DNA of 64,000 bases from Cephalotus follicularis (Eukaryota > Streptophyta > Magnoliopsida > Oxalidales > Cephalotaceae). The stretch spans positions 62,001-126,000 of the forward strand of contig BDDD01001767.1 of NCBI GenBank assembly GCA_001972305.1, given 5' to 3'. The notes under the pieces were generated by a model. It did not search any database, was not told where the DNA came from, and saw only the letters and a program-made list of their open reading frames with translations. Positions within the stretch are counted from its first letter, which is position 1. The number at the start of each line of letters is the position of its first letter. The position numbers and the translations under genes were made by a program. Positions 33,861 to 46,848 of this stretch are shown here, in pieces.

Positions 33861-33975
33861 GGTTCACTTTTAATAGAATTTTTTTTTTCAATTTCCTAGA
33901 TTGTGTTATAACTCATGACTTGTTTGATATAATGTCCAATTATAGTGATTTGGATTTGTATTTTGGATATACGAT

Positions 33976-34439
33976 TGTTGATGTTAAAATCAACAACACA
34001 ACAGTCTTCTACGTATAGATGTTTGATTTGTTAAAGGGGGCACACTTAATACTCCGAAGATGATGTAGGATTGGTGTTTTGTGATACTCCCTGCACACAA
34101 GAAGCAAACTAAATGAAGGTTCATGATGTTTACTCTTGGAGACACTCCGATGCTTAAGTCAGATAGTGGAAGGTAGTTTAAGTCTATAATTAACCGACTT
34201 GTGTACCGTGTTTCTTTGAGGTATTTATAGGATTACGTGATTGTAACTGCCTTTGCTTGCATTGCGAAGATTATTATGAGTCCCTAGGAAACGGTCGAGG
34301 ATCTCGTCTATTTCCTTATTTAGCGCCGAGACGTTATCTCGTGCATTATCATTTCAGATTTTAAATGGTCTGAACACGTGACTATAGCTCCAGCGGATAC
34401 ATGACAGTGTCTTATTTGGGTAGAAATTTTTCCATATCA
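33976..34439 (-). repeat. Element C 3' LTR (464 bp, reverse orientation)
   Basis: Plus strand starts TGTTGATG and ends ATTTTTCCATATCA, the reverse complement of the Element B LTR ends (TGATATGGAAAAA...CAACA). The following ATGCCTTCATGGTCTTTATTTTC is the reverse complement of a PPT like that of Element B. Left flank ACGAT (33971-33975) is the candidate target site. The partner is outside or lost. Confidence 0.75.
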
Positions 34440-34971
34440 TATGCCTTCATGGTCTTTATTTTCTGGGCTTGGCAGATAAGGAAGACCATTTGTGAGGTAA
34501 ACTTGTTTTAAGCGGACCTTTAATACATGATTAGGACTGTTTTGTCTTTTGGGCCTTGCTATTTGGTCAAACTCTAGCATTAATTATGGCGTGGCAGAGC
34601 AAGGATCATTTCCGTTTATGTCTTTTCACTTGTTGCGCATAGTCTCTTCGTTTCTGGGTCTGATTTGATGGGCTGATCTAGGTCGTTTGATTCCGCAGAG
34701 ATCTAATGGTCTGAAATCAATCTAGAGCCTTTTAAATTGCTCTTTCTTGTTGAAGAAGTTTCTTTACACTTCTTCAAATTTCAAAACTTTTGCTCTATCA
34801 AATTTTTCGATCTTCAAATCTCTCAATCGAAATCCCTTTGAATTTTCTTTTGCAAAAATCTCAGGTGAGTCATTCCCTATTGTTTGTTTTACAAACTGAT
34901 TAGGGCGTCACTTTGGGTTTTTGTTTGCTTCTCAACTTCTCTCCATCTCTCTCCTCTTCGCGAATCTCTAG
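34440..34971 (+). promoter_or_regulatory. Promoter/leader region of the Element C antisense gene
   Basis: No ORF. It has AGAGCCTTTTAAATTGC (about 34723-34740, TATA-like), a pyrimidine-rich leader, a good splice donor CTCAG/GTGAGTC (about 34863), then TTTGGGTTTTTG and CT-rich sequence ending CGCGAATCTCTAG just before the ATG at 34972. These match the Element B leader in order. An intron from about 34865 to about 34970 is plausible. Confidence 0.5.
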
Positions 34972-35452
34972 ATGGCTAGGGTTAAGCAAACCGCTAGACA
35001 AACTACCACCCCTGCAAAGGTACGCCGCATGACCGAGGGAGTGACTGTCGCCGAGCGTCCTCTGGGTGCGAAGGAGGCCATTGATGCCGCCGCTGCGGAC
35101 TCTCCTGATGTCACCTCTACCGAGGCTGGGACCCAAGTTTTTAGGATCCACTTCGATAGGAGTGTGCTCAATCTCGAAAAAGTGATCAAGTTGTTCAAAA
35201 AATACTGCTTCCCGAGAAGCTTGGAATTCTCCCTTCCCCGAGATCCCAAGGAGACCACAGAAAGCAAATCTGGTCTCTTTGTGATTTTTGAGGATGCTCT
35301 GTCGCATGGCCTGAGACTCCTTATACCACCCTTCGCTATTGCGATTTTGAGGACCTTCCAAATTCATCCTTCTCTGTTTCAAGTGCAATCCTGGACCTTC
35401 ATCATAGGTTTTTTGGTAAAGTGTTTGAAAACGAGAGTGACACCAACGGCGG
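34972..35452 (+). pseudogene. Element C antisense gene, N-terminal half
   Basis: Opens MARVKQTARQTTTPAKVRRM, the copy closest to the histone H3 tail. It continues with FRIHFDRSVLNLEKVIKLF, SGLFVIFEDALSHGLRLL, AILRTFQIHPSLFQVQSW and TFIIGFLVKCLK, colinear with the Element B protein but without its two stops at this place. The open frame runs to the copia LTR at 35453, which ends it abruptly. The continuation is at 57567. PF04195-like by pattern recognition only. Confidence 0.75.
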
Positions 35453-37516
35453 TGTTAGAGAGAGTGTGACCCGTCAAGCCACTAGGTGGTTGGATGTAGT
35501 TGTACTCTGCTCATTATATATACAGTCTTGTTCTATTCATGTTACATTGTGCAAATGATATTTAATTATTGGCATAACTGTATATGTTTTATCACATAAT
35601 CAAAGAATAATACTGATTACATATATGGTGCCCTATCACATCAAAGGGTTGGTTGTCGAGCCAAGGGCTATGAGAGCGACTTCCTTATTCCCTGTGACTA
35701 GACTATTCTAAGTCATAGGTTCACTTATTTAGGGCATTTGTGAACCGAACAGACTTGTCGTATTGTGCTTGCTCTCGCGAATGGGAGGGTGGAGTATCTC
35801 ATTGCCACTTGGGTTGAACCCTAAAGCTAATGTGGGGTGCGTGCTGTGAGCATGTATACTGAACTTGACCCAACATGGAAATTCTATTTGGATGGTCACA
35901 TATTCTGTGTCAGTAGAGTTTCCCATCTGAGACAGTAGTGTATAGACTCTACGAGTCTAGCAAGTTCTTGATGGACTTGTCTGATCCTTAGACCTGAGCG
36001 GCTACTGTGCATTGCATAGAAACTGTCTGACTTTGCATTCTGCCCTACCTAGTTCTTTCGCGGGACTGGCAAACAGGCAGCTTTTGGGTCTTGCATGATT
36101 TATGTGAATGTAAGTGAGTGCGCAACAAGAAATCATCACACCTGATGTGAGGGGGATTAGCTCTATAGTATCTGTATTCATTGTGGACTTTGAAATACCT
36201 AGCCAAGTTACGACGAGCTGGAACCTAGGTTTTTCGGAAAGGCTTGTCGATAGTCATGATGGTTAAATACAAATTTATAGATAACGGCATATATAGAGTT
36301 GACACGTATCCTTACCCTAGGCCGTGATCGGAGTCGAGGATGACGGGGGATTATAGTACACGGTAACTGTTGTCAGAATAAAGTATCGGATGTATCGGAA
36401 ACAGACTTAATTGTGGAAATTAATCTAGGGATTAATTTACACACCTGTAATATGATAGTCATAGGTTCAGAGTCTTAAAAGTAGTCAATGACTAATTACT
36501 GTAAGTTTACTTAAGAGCAAGGCGTTTTAGTAACGCATCATCATTACCGATTAATTCCGGACTTTCGGGTCCCGCCTCACGAGTATATGTATTAGATACA
36601 TATATCGTATTGTTTTATAACGTGTGATAGCACATGTTATTTCGTGGTGTATTAGTGATGTTACGTGACTGTTAGTTGACGTAATATACTAATATGATTT
36701 TGGTATTAATTAATAATTAGATTATTAATTATCTTATTAAGTAATTAATAATAATTGGATTATTATTTATATCTCTCCTAATAGGCTGCAACATGGATAT
36801 CAAAGTATCGGTTGTTAGACAACCTATATGGTAGGTGGCAGCTAAATAAATATAACACGTTAAAACATTTCTTATCTTATCCATTCCATATGGCATGATG
36901 ACAAAATGGAAAAAGGATTTGCATTCAAATGGAATGAAATCCTGATAACACGTTGGGATGGGATTATCATCCTATAAGTGTGTAACAAACTCTGGGATAA
37001 GAAGAGGGAAGTTAAGAACGTGTTATATGAGAGATTTGGTTTTGGGAGAACCAAGACACTACTTTTTACGGAGAGTGAGAACTTCTGGTTTTTGTTTCTG
37101 AGAGAAAAAAACAGAGAGAAGAGAAAATATACCAAAACACACCACTGCTTGATTTTTATAGGTGGTGTACTGCTTTCATTGAGTATGACATTCCCTATAT
37201 TGATCCTAGTCTAGGATTAGAAATATCGGTTTCGGTTTGTTTGTTATTCCGCTGTTGTTCGTTCTTGAGTGAAAGCTTCAAGTCTCAGAACGAATACTTG
37301 AAGGAAAGAGTTGGTTGCTTGGTATAAACTCTATCCTTCTATGAATGTTTATATTGTTTATATGGGTTGTTGATTAGACGATCGGTTGTTTGTAATCGTT
37401 TCTGGTGTTAGATTATGGGCTGCTCATTGTGTTTGAGCCACTTTAATGAAAATCAAAGGTGAGCAGCCTGTCTAACTAATGCCTAAAATGACTATAAACT
37501 CAGTTTTATTCTTACA
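35453..37516 (+). repeat. Copia LTR 1 (2,064 bp)
   Basis: TGTTAGAGAGAGTGTGACCC...TTATTCTTACA, followed after two bases by a PBS. It carries palindromic A/T blocks (TAATTAATAATTAGATTATTAATTA around 36711-36732 in part) and a likely promoter region in the last third. No coding content. Confidence 0.92.
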
Positions 37517-37518
37517 AT

Positions 37519-37531
37519 TGGTATCAGAGCG
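37519..37531 (+). other. PBS of copia internal region 1
   Basis: TGGTATCAGAGCG, the initiator-Met type, two bases after LTR 1. The identical sequence follows LTR 2 at 45091-45103. Confidence 0.93.
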
Positions 37532-39272
37532 TACTAATCAGCACCAGTTAAACTTTGTTTTTAGTTTTTGGTGGCTGTTTTGGATTATTTTGGAACTCTT
37601 GTTGTGTCCTGAATTGTCTAACAGTCGACTGTTTCGCGTAAAACGTCGACCGATGGACATAAAGCGTTGACGGTATGCGTTTAAGCGCTGGCGATCAAGG
37701 TAAAGCGTCGATGAAGTTGTTTACACAACGACGCTTAATGATCTGGGCAATGGCTCTTTGTCTAAAGCCAATTACATTTACGCAAAGCGTCGACAGTGGC
37801 GTCGACGCTTTGCCAGTAAATGCCAACGCTTATGTTAAAGCGTCGCCGCTATCATCGGGACACATGAGAACGATGCTTTGCTTAAAGCGCGGAAGGTTAC
37901 GCCAAAGTGTCGACGTTAGCGTCAATGCTTAGCCAGTAACCTCCGACGCTTAAGGCAAAGCGTCGCCGCTTTCAACGTGACAAGTACGGAATTTTAAAAT
38001 CTTGGTATGCAATCCTTGTGGTACTGGATTTTCATTGATCTAGTGGGAGCTATACCGAGAAATTCCAAATTTGATTCGATTAGCCATCGAAAATTAAGAT
38101 TGTTAAGTTTTCATTCAATTTTATATTAGACATAATTTTGGATGTCATATGCATGATGGTAAGGCTTTGGGACATAACCTAGATTTTTGTTTCTTTCGTG
38201 GATGTTTAATCTGCTTTATTATTTTATTAGGTTTGTAATTTGGTGGCCCGCGAGCACCTTAATTTCTTATTTTTTATTCCTCTCTAGGATAGATTCTTTT
38301 TTTTAAAATTTAATTGTAAATTTTATTATAAAGCTTTGTAAGTAAAAGGAGGAGAATCGATGGAGAGGAAGATAAAGAAAGTTGCAAGACCAAGATGAAG
38401 GTCATGGATGCATAGTATTCTTTGTAATGAGTAGAATTAAATAGTTCACATAGGAGATCCGATGATCATTTTGGCTCGTGTGAATCGCTGTAGAATTGTC
38501 TCTAGCCTAACCATATTTTATGTTGTACTTCGGATGCATGTGTTGGACAATTGGTCCAATAACGTCATTGCATGTAAGCCGTAATTAATTGGATTTGGCT
38601 AAGAGAACCAATGAATTAATTAATGGATCGGCTTAATTAAAATGTGAGACCTAAAATCCCTCAAAAGATGAAATAATAAGTCTTAACGCCAGGGACACTA
38701 AGAGTGTCCCGATGTGGCCTTCCATAGTTCTCGTTGAGTGGCATTGACAGGTTGTGGGTGGTTAGCTAAAGCTCAGGTCTGCGATTTGTTTAGTGTCGTG
38801 TCAAAGTCATATATTGCAAGGAAATCACAATGTTTTGCACTTGGACACGTAAACGTGTGAGTGTCAAAATATGTGTATTACTTTGAGGATTATGGGTGTT
38901 GACTTATACTAGTTCTAATGGTTTGTCATGCTAAAGCTGAGATCATATTGAGCTGGTAGGCCGAAACCATGATTTGATCTTACACGAGCATATGAGATTA
39001 GATCCCGAGCTGTGTAAATTGACAGGTGAGTCTACCTATCTTAGGTATTATGGTTTGTCATGCTAAAGCTGAGGCCATAATATGCCGAGATAGATTCCAA
39101 TCCCCACTAGGAAATTAGATCTCCTGAATTCCACATGGAGGTGTGGGATACGATTAGAATAGTGGGAGGAACCATAAGCACTGAAGACCAAGTGTTATGG
39201 TAATAATATGGAAAATGGAAAATTGGAATATTTGCTAATAATCTATATTGTTTCCTATAGGTTATATATACT
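37532..39272 (+). other. Long untranslated leader of copia region 1, with palindrome array 37625-37982
   Basis: A 1.7-kb leader without ORF. Its first part is an array of AAAGCGTCGACGCTTT-like units, including a two-fold tandem repeat of about 85 bp at 37779-37862 and 37897-37982. The rest is A/T-rich with three similar passages on the theme ATGGTTTGTCATGCTAAAGC (about 38918 and 39050). Confidence 0.75.
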
Positions 39273-39960
39273 TTGCTAGAAAATTTCTGTCAGCGCCGCA
39301 ATGCTAAAGTCTTAGAGACTGGAAAACTGACTGGGCCAAATCTCCTTGATTGGCAGCATAATCTGCTCCTAATTTTAGGGAGCTTAAAGATTTCTCATGT
39401 TATGATTGAGAAACCCCCGGTACTAGGTACCAACCTGTCAGAGGACCACAAGGCTTTGGTGTCCAAGTGGTGGTTTGACAATGACCGAGCACGTTACCTA
39501 GCAATTAAAGGCATGATGCCTGAATTGCAAAGGCAATGTGAGCATTTACAGCCCTTACGTGCCATACTGATGCAACTCAAGGAGTTGTATGGCACACAGT
39601 CTAGGACTGATTAGGTAGATTTTGACCTTGATAGGTTGGAATCGTCTGTAAAGCCTTTTCCATTTTATGGAACCACCTCTGAGATTGGTAATTCCAAGGG
39701 TAAGACCCTAATGGAGAGGCCGCTTGGTTGAGGGGGTGCTGCTAAGCGTAGGATACAGTGGCTTAAGAGGAAAAGGGCTTGCTTCTTCTGTGAAAAGTTA
39801 GGACATTGGAAAAAGGACTGGAATGAGTTTCTTGCTTCCACTGCTGGTTACTCAGGTTCAGGTACTTACATGATTGAGCTTCATGTAGCTTTTAATATTA
39901 GTTCTACTTGAGTGTCAGACACTGGTTGTGGTACTAATATTTGCAATTCTTAGCAGGGTG
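39273..39960 (+). pseudogene. Copia gag pseudogene, region 1
   Basis: Homologous to the better copy at 46849. The original ATG is now ATT and a base is missing (CGCAATGC against CGCAATTGC), so the apparent ATG at 39273 is not the ancestral start. Core: GPNLLDWQHNLLLILGSLK, KALVSKWWFDNDRARYLA. The zinc knuckle reads CFFCEKLGHWKKDW with the last Cys replaced by Trp. TAG at about 39612 and a TGA at about 39730 add to the damage. Confidence 0.85.
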
Positions 39961-42900
39961 TAAGAAGCGTAAGACAACTTAGAGCTGAAGAAGCAGTGGA
40001 CCTACAACTGGGTGATGGATCAAGGATCATTACTAGAGTTGTAGGAATTTATGATTTACATTTGTCAAATGGTTTTGTAATAAGTTTGGATCCCTGTTAT
40101 TTTGTTGAGAACTTAATACGGAACATTGTGAGTGTTCCGTACCTTTATAAATTGGGCTTGGAGCTTAATTTTAATGTTTATGGTTGTTCTCTTTTGTCTA
40201 GTGATAAAAATATCATATGTGTGGGCCACATTGATAATGGGATTTATGTTTTAAATACTAATTACAAAACGACATTGTCAATCGAGCAAGGAACTAAAAG
40301 ACAAGGAGAGAATAATGAAATTAATCAATCCTATACTTGTCACTGTAGATTGGGTCATCCTAGTGAGGCAAGGATGTCAAAGTTGGTTAAGGATGGTCTT
40401 TTGGACATCCATGACTTAGAGTCATTTCCAACATGTGAATCTTGCCTGCTTGGAAAAATGACAAAATCTCCCTTCTCCGGTCAAGGAGAGAGGGCGGTGG
40501 ATTTACTAGGTATAATCCACACCGACGTTTGTGGACCTATGTCGGTCAGTGCGCGAGGAGGATATCTTTACTTCATTACTTTTACCGATGATTTGTCATG
40601 GCATGGGTATGTGTTTCTGATGAGACACAAATCAGATTCCTTTGAGAGGTTCAAGGAATTTAGAAATGAAGTAGAGAAGCAAATAGGTAAGCCCATTAAA
40701 ACAATTCGATTAGATCGAGGGGGCGAGTACCTGTTTGCTGAGTTCCAGGATTATCTTAGAGATAATGGGTTCTCTCATAGTGGACCCCTTCAAGAACACC
40801 ACAGCATAATGGTGTGGCCAAACAGAGGAATCGGAGCTTAATGAATATGGTATGGTCCATAATGTCTTTTGCAGACCTCTCTACCTCTTTGTGGGGTTAT
40901 GCACTGGAAGCAGCTGCATATGTCCTTAACCGGATTCCTTCAAAATCCGTTCCCTCTACTCCCTACCAGGTATGGACAGGGAGGAAGCCCAGCCTAAAAC
41001 ATTTGAGAGTTTGGGGTTGCCCAGCTTACGTTATAAGGTTGGAACCTAGTAAGCTGGAGGCACGATCAGATCGGTGCCGGTTTGTGGGGTATCCCAAAGA
41101 CACAATGGGATATTATTTCTACCATTCCAGCGAACAAAATGTGTTTGTTTCGCGTACTGTAGTTTCCCTGGAGAAGGAATACCTACTCGCAGGAAGCAGT
41201 GGGAGCAAAGTGGAACTCGGGGAGTTGCCATCGGGAGAAACACCATAGAACAGAAAGGAACTAGAGGCTTGTACCTCTAGAAACACAGTTGAGATTAGAT
41301 CCCAACATGATATTAGATCTCATACAAGCACTCCTCAAGTGAGGAGATCGGCAAGATTTCAACAACGTCCGAGAGATATGGTTTTCTCGTTGAAGGCACT
41401 GATGAACCCAACATCATCGAGGATGATGAGCCTGCCAGCTATCAGAAAGTAGTGCAAGACACTGATTCTGAAGCATGGTTAGATGCCCTGGAATCCGAGA
41501 TGGATTCCATGTACGCCAACCGAGTTTGGAACTTGGTCGATGCTCCCGAGGGCATGTGCCTATTGGTTGATGGTGGATCTTCAAGAAGAAGATTGGGGTA
41601 GATGGAAAAATTGAGACATACAAAGCGCGATTGGTGACGAAAAGGTATGGTCAGCAACATGGTGTCGATTATACTGAGACTTTCTCACCAATTGTAATGC
41701 TCAAATCCATTCGGATATTGCTTGCTATTGTCTCTCATTATGATTATGAGATATGGCAAATGGATGTCAAGACTACGTTCTTAAATGGACATCTTGAATA
41801 GACATTTATATGTACCAACCCGAGGGGTTTACATCCACTGAATCTTCGCACATGGTGTGCAAGCTTCAGATTGCCCAAAGCAAGCATCTAGGAGCTGGAA
41901 CATATGTTTTGATGTGGTTATCAAGTCTTTTGGCTTCATTAAAAACGTAGATGAGCCTTGTGTCTACCGAAAACAGGAAAACTCAGGTATCACTTTCTTG
42001 GTGCTATACGTGGATTACATTCTGACCATTGGGAATGATGTAGGGATGTTGCAATTCGTGAAAGTATGGCTAGCCAAGAATTTCTCCATGAAGGATTTGG
42101 TAGAAGCCTCCTACATACTTGGGTATAAAGATCTATAAATATATATCTAGTAGGTTGCTTGGGCTTTCTCGAAGCCAGTACATCAGCAAAGTGCTGAAAC
42201 GATTCAGTATGGAGAATTCCAAACGGGGCTTATTACAATTAGGCCATGGAATAGAAATTTCCAAGACGATGTCCCCGTATACATCTGAGGAGAGGACAAT
42301 CATGAGTCGGATGCCCTATGCTTCAGCTGTGGGATCGATCATGTATTCCATGCTGTGTACTAGGGTTGATGTCGCACATGCCTTGGGTATGGAAAGTCGA
42401 TTTCAGTCCAATCCCGGTTTGAAACACTAGGAAGTAGTCAAGGGGATCCTTAAGTACCTTAGGAGGACTCAGGATGCCTTCTTGATCTACGGTGGAGATA
42501 GCGAGTTGAAGTTGGAGGGATACACTAACTCCATTTTCAATAGTGATCCGGATGATCACAAATCAGTGTCGGGATATGTATATACCCTGAATGGCGGTGC
42601 TGTGAGTTGGAGAAGCTCAAAACAGGAAATTACGGCAGACTCAACTACGGAATCAGAGTATAGCGTAGCCTCAGATGTTGCAAAGGAAGGTGTTTGGATG
42701 CGTAAGTTCATAGCTGAACTTGGAGTGGTTCGAACCATTAGTCGTCCTGTAGTCCTCTACTGTGACAATAATGGGGTTGTTGCCCAAGCCAAGAAGCCCA
42801 GGTCTCACCAACGGTCCAAACAAATCCATCGGCGTTATCACTTTAACCGAGAGATCATTGACAGATGAGACATTGTATTAGAGAGTTGCCTCAAAGGCAA

Positions 42901-42990
42901 ATTTAGCAGACCCACTTACTAAAGCTCTTAGAAGTAATGTGTTCGAGCGTCATTAAAGTGTGATGGGCTTGAACTATAGGGCTTCTTGGG
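39961..42990 (+). pseudogene. Copia pol pseudogene, region 1 (protease-integrase-RT-RNase H)
   Basis: Integrase: CRLGHPSEARMSKL and CESCLLGKMTKSPF (zinc domain), HTDVCGPM, and RLDRGGEYLFAEF in place of the usual RSDRGGEYLS. After a frameshift near 40815 come NMVWSIMSFADLSTSLWGYA and LKHLRVWGCPAYV. RT is broken in several places and its active site is LYVDYILTI (42007-42018 is Y-V-D-Y), with the second catalytic Asp lost. RNase H: KLEGYTNSIFNSDPDDHKS and SKQEITADSTTESEYSVASD. Ends close to the degenerate PPT (about 43000-43010). Confidence 0.85.
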
Positions 42991-43010
42991 TTGAGGGCCA
43001 AGTGCGAGAT

Positions 43011-45088
43011 TGTTAGAGAGAGTGTGACCCGTCAAGCCACTAGGTGGTTGGATGTACTTGTACTCTGCTCATTATATATACAGTCTTGTTCTATTCAAGT
43101 TACACTGTGCAAATGATAATTAATTATTGGCATAACTGTATATGTTTGATCACATAATCGAAGTATGATACTGCTTATATATATGGTGCCCTATCACATG
43201 AAAGGGTTGGTTGTCGAGCCAAGTGCTATGAGAGCGACTTCCTTATTCCCTGTGACTAGACTGTTCAAAGTCATAGCTTCACTTACATAGGGCTTTTGTG
43301 AACCTGACAGACTTGCCGTATTGTGCTTACTCTCGCGAATGAGGGGGTTGAGTATCTCATTTCCACTTGGATTGAACCCTAAAGTTATTACGGGGTGCGT
43401 GTTGGGAGCATGTACACTAAACTTGACCCACCATGAGAATTCTATTTGTATGGTAACATATCTTGTGTCAGTAGAGTTTCCCATCTGTGACAGTAGTGTA
43501 TAGACTCTACGAGTCTAGCAAGTTCTTGATGGACTTGTCTGATCCTTAAACCTGAGCGGCTACTGTGCATTAAATAGAAACTGTCTGACTTTGATTTCTG
43601 GCACACCCAGTTCTTTCGCGGGACTGGCAAACAAGCAGCTTTTGCGTCTTGCAGGATTTATGTGAATGTAAGTGAATGCGCAACAAGGAATCATCACACC
43701 TGATGTGAGGGTGATTGGCTCTATAGTATCTATATTCATTGTGGACTTTGAAATACCTAGGCAAGTTATGATGAGCTGGAACCTAGGGTTTTTGGAAAAG
43801 CTTGTCGATAGTCATGATGGTTAAATACGGATTTATAGATAACGACATATCTAGGGTTGACATGTATCATTACCCTCGGCCGTGATCGGAGCCGAGGATG
43901 ACGTGGGATTATAGTACACATTAACTGTTGTCAGGATAAAGTATCGGATGTATCGGATGTATCGGAAACAGATTTAATCATGGATATTAATCAAGGGATT
44001 AATTTACACACCTGGAATATGATAGTCATAGGTTCAGGGTCTTAAAAGTAGTCAAGGACTGTTTATGGTAAGTTTACTTAAGAGCAAGGCATTTTAGTAA
44101 CACACCATCGTTACCGATTAATTCCGGACTTTCGGGTCCCGCTTCACGAGTATATGTATTAGATACATATATCGTATTATTTTATAACGTGTGATAACAC
44201 ATGTTATTTTGTGGTGTATTACTGATGTTACGTGACTGATTAGTTGACGTAATATACTAATATGATTTTGGTATTAATTAATAATTAGAATATTAATTAT
44301 CTTATTAAGTAATAAATAATAATCGGAGTATTATTTATATCTCTCCTAATAGGTTGCAGCATGGATATCAAAGTATCGGTTGTTAGACAACCTATATGGT
44401 AGGTGGCATCTACATAAATATAACACGTTAAAACATTTCTTATCTTATCCATTCCATATGTCATGATGACAAAATGGAAAAAGGATTTGCATTCAAATGG
44501 AATGAAATCCTGATAACACGTTGGGATGGGATTATCATCCTATAAGTGTGGAACAAACTCTGGGGATAAGAAGAGGGAAGTTAAGAACGTGTTATATGAG
44601 AGAGTTGGTTTTGGGAGAACCAAGACACTACTTTTTACAGAGAGTGAGAACTTCTGGTTTTGGTTCTGAGAGAACAAAAACAGAGAGAAGAGAAAATATA
44701 CAAAAACACACCACAGCTTGATTTTTATAGGTGGTGTACTGCTTTCATTGAGCATTACAATCCCTATATTGATCCTTGTCTTGGATTAGAAACATAGGTT
44801 TTGGTTTGTCTGCTATTCCGCTGCTATTCGTTCATGAGTGAAAGCTTCAAGTCTCAGAATGGATACTTGAAGGAATGAGTTGGTTGCTTGGTATAAACTC
44901 TATCCTTCTATGAATGTTTATATTGTTTATCTGGGTTGTTGATTAGACGATCGTAGGTTGTTTGTAATAGTTTATGGTGTTTGATTATGGGCTGCTCATT
45001 GTGTTTGAGCCATTTTAATGAAAATCAAAGTTGAGCAGCCTGTCTACCTAACGCCTAAAATGACTATAAACTCAGTTTTATTCTTACA
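43011..45088 (+). repeat. Copia LTR 2 (2,078 bp)
   Basis: Same ends and order as LTR 1, preceded by a purine tract AAGTGCGAGAT and followed by a perfect PBS. It serves at once as the right LTR of region 1 and the left LTR of region 2. A local 10-bp duplication (CGGATGTATCGGATGTAT) lies near 43945. Confidence 0.92.
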
Positions 45089-45090
45089 AT

Positions 45091-46848
45091 TGGTATCAGA
45101 GCGTACTAATCAACACCAGTTAAACTTTGTTTTTAGTTTTTGGTGGCTGTTTTGGATTATTTTGGAATTCTGGTTGTGTCCTGAACTGTCTAACAGTCGA
45201 CCGTTTCACGTAAAGTATCGATTGATGGACATAAAGCGCTGACGGTATGCATTTAAGCGCTTGCAGTCAAGGTAAAGCATCGATGAAGTTGTTTACACAA
45301 CGACGGTTAATGATCTGGGCGATGGTGCTTTTTCTAAAGCGAAGTACGTTTACGCAAAGCATTGACAGTGCCGTCGACGGTTAGCTAATAAACACCCACG
45401 CTTATGATAAAGCGTCGTTGCTATCATCGGGACACATGCGAACGAAGCTTCGCTTAAATCTCGGAAGGTTACGCCGAAGCGTCAACATCAATGCTTAGCC
45501 AGTAATCTCCGACGCTTAAGGCAGAGCGTCGCCGCTTTCAACGTGACAAGTACGGAATTTTAAAATCTTGGTATGTAATCCTTGTGGTACTGGATTTTCA
45601 TTGATCTAGTGGGAGCTATATCGAGAAATGCCAAATTTGATTCGATTAGCCATCGAAAATTAAAATTGTTAAGTTTTCATCCAATTTTATATTAGACATA
45701 ATTTTGGATGTCATATGCATGATGGTAAGGCTTTGGGACATGACTTAGATTTTTGTTTCTTTCGTGGATGTTTAATATGCTTTATTATTTTATTGGCTTT
45801 GTAATTTGGTGGCCTGCGAGCACCTTATTTTCTTATTTTTGATTCCTCTCTAGGATAGATTCTTTTCTTTAAAATTTAAATGTAAATTTTATTCTGAAGC
45901 TTTGTAAGCAAAAGGAGGAGAATCGATGGAGAGGAAGATAAAGAAAGTTGCAAGATCAAGATGAAGGCCATGGATGCATGGTATTCTTTGAAATAAAGTA
46001 GAATTAAATAGTTCACATAGGAGACCCGGAGATCATTTTTGCTCGTGTGAATCGCTATAGAATTGTCCCTAGCCTAACCATGTTTTATGTTGTACTTCGG
46101 ATGCATGTGTTGGACAATTGGTCCAATAACGTCATTGCATGTAAGCCGTAATTAATTGGATTTGGCTAACATAACCAATGAATTAATTAATGGATCGACT
46201 TAATTAAAATGTGAGACCTAAAATCCCTCCAAGGATGAAATAATAAGTCTTAACGCCAGGGACACTAAGAGTGCCCCGACGTGGCCTTCCATAGTTCTCG
46301 TTGAGTGGCGTTGACAGGTTATGGGTGGTTAGCTAAAGTTAAGGTCTGCGATCTGTTTAGTGTCGTGTCAACGTCAGATACAGCAAGGAAATCACAATGT
46401 TTTGCACTTGGACACGTAAACGTGTAGGTGTCAAAACATGTGTATTACTTTGAGGACTGTGGGTGTAGACTTATACTGGCTCTAATGGTTTGTCATGCTA
46501 AAACTGAGATCATATTGAGCTGGTAGTCGAAACCATGATTGGATCTTACATAAGCATGTGGGATTAGATCCCGAGCTGTGTAAATTGACAGGTGAGTCTA
46601 CCTTTCTTGGGTGTTATGGTTTATCATGATAAAGCTGATGCCATAATATACTGAGATAGATTCCAATCCCCATTAGGAGATTAGATCTCCCGAATTCCAC
46701 ATGGAGGTGTGGGATACGATTAGAATAGTTGGAGGAACCATAAGCATTAAAGACCAAGTGTTATGGTAGTAATAAGGTAAATGGAAAAATGGAATATTTG
46801 TTAATAAACTATATTGTTTCCTATAGGTTATATATACTTTGCTAGAAA
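45091..46848 (+). other. PBS and long leader of copia region 2, with palindrome array 45195-45545
   Basis: TGGTATCAGAGCG at 45091-45103 followed by a leader colinear with 37532-39272. The GCGTCGACGC array is present but more degraded (several C to T changes at CG sites). No ORF of interest. Confidence 0.75.

Noticed and set aside
33838-33890. Poly-T runs as a retrotransposed poly(A) tail on the minus strand
   Set aside because: No target-site duplication or recognisable element body adjoins them.
36711-36765. A/T-rich inverted repeats (TAATTAATAATTAG region) as a MITE or terminator
   Set aside because: They are present at the same place in all three copia LTRs, so they are part of the LTR rather than a separate insertion.
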